A stretch of 21,428 nucleotides of DNA from an uncultured Ruminococcus sp. (GTDB lineage: Bacteria; Bacillota; Clostridia; Oscillospirales; Ruminococcaceae): the NCBI RefSeq assembly GCF_946187255.1, contig NZ_CAMHRZ010000024.1, positions 1 to 21,428 of the forward strand, given 5' to 3'. Position 1 is the stretch's first letter. Each line of letters starts with the position of its first letter. The position numbers and the translations under genes were made by a program. Below the pieces are notes generated by a model. That model did not search any database. It saw only the letters and a list, made by a program, of their open reading frames with translations, and was not told the origin of the DNA. Below, one piece after another: positions 21,327 to 21,428 of the stretch.

Positions 21327-21368
21327 TATTAATAAGTACATGAGGATAGCAGCAGGGTGGTGAATTAA

Positions 21369-21428
21369 ATGAACAAGGTCGTAAAACTTGCATTGATCTG
21401 TGAACATTCGGATAAAGACGGCAATCCC
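21369..21428 (+). CDS. N-terminal 20 codons of an unidentified protein (runs off right edge)
   Basis: The frame MNKVVKLALICEHSDKDGNP is open to the window end. It is preceded by an AGGGTGG ribosome site and an exact consensus promoter. It is divergent from the thiamine operon. Twenty residues are too few to assign a family; the VVKLALICE stretch looks like a first beta strand rather than a signal peptide. Confidence 0.7.
   Translation, partial: MNKVVKLALICEHSDKDGNP

Larger units (their letters stand above)
20983..21368. other. 386-bp divergent intergenic region holding the thiamine control element
   Basis: From left to right: thiM ribosome site, terminator hairpin, TPP riboswitch, an A/T-rich promoter-like zone (21151-21170), about 120 bp without recognisable features, then a plus-strand promoter (21298-21326) for the gene leaving the right edge. 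Confidence 0.7.

Overview
The window looks like a chromosomal segment of a Ruminococcus-like member of the Oscillospiraceae (anaerobic, Gram-positive Clostridia). This is inferred from the gene content and style. There is an oxygen-independent class III ribonucleotide reductase, dipicolinate synthase genes of endospore formers, a secreted BspA-type leucine-rich-repeat protein, and a zinc-ribbon membrane protein with a Thr-rich linker. Shine-Dalgarno sites are strong AGGAGG types, and many promoters read TTGACA/T-17-TATAAT. No rRNA, tRNA, CRISPR array, transposase or phage gene is visible.

Layout. 1-1064 (minus): zinc-ribbon membrane protein running off the left edge. 1246-2532 (minus): PrsA/SurA-like lipoprotein. 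2661-2748: an 88-nt interrupted hairpin directly behind a Crp/Fnr-family regulator gene (2750-3394, minus). 3476-8441 (plus): a broken zinc-ribbon gene, a methyltransferase, a small unknown gene, nrdD, a GNAT acetyltransferase, a small DUF6881-like gene and nrdG, closed by a terminator. 8444-13466 (minus): metallophosphoesterase, DUF1846/UPF0371 protein, a P-loop NTPase-CYTH fusion, and dpaB/dpaA. 13630-16134 (minus): LRR protein. 16376-16734 (plus): small Cys-rich protein. 16774-17130 (minus): unknown small protein. 17206-21158 (minus): thiamine salvage operon thiM-thiE-thiD-methyltransferase-tenA under a TPP riboswitch with a transcription terminator. 21298-21428 (plus): promoter and first 20 codons of a gene leaving the window.

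How the genes work together. NrdD and its activase NrdG make deoxyribonucleotides anaerobically. ThiM and ThiD phosphorylate the thiazole and pyrimidine moieties, ThiE joins them, and TenA regenerates pyrimidine from thiamine breakdown products. No de novo thiC or thiG is in this window, so the operon looks like salvage. DpaA/DpaB make dipicolinate for spores, and a sigma-K-like promoter precedes dpaA.

Most notable observations. The 3' end of nrdD is present twice, 568 bp apart, flanking a GNAT gene, as if a small cassette had inserted between nrdD and its old downstream neighbour. An uncharacterised methyltransferase sits inside the thiamine operon. A P-loop kinase-like domain is fused to an apparently intact CYTH domain. 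I did not find a clearly new multi-gene system; the window is mostly core and light accessory content.
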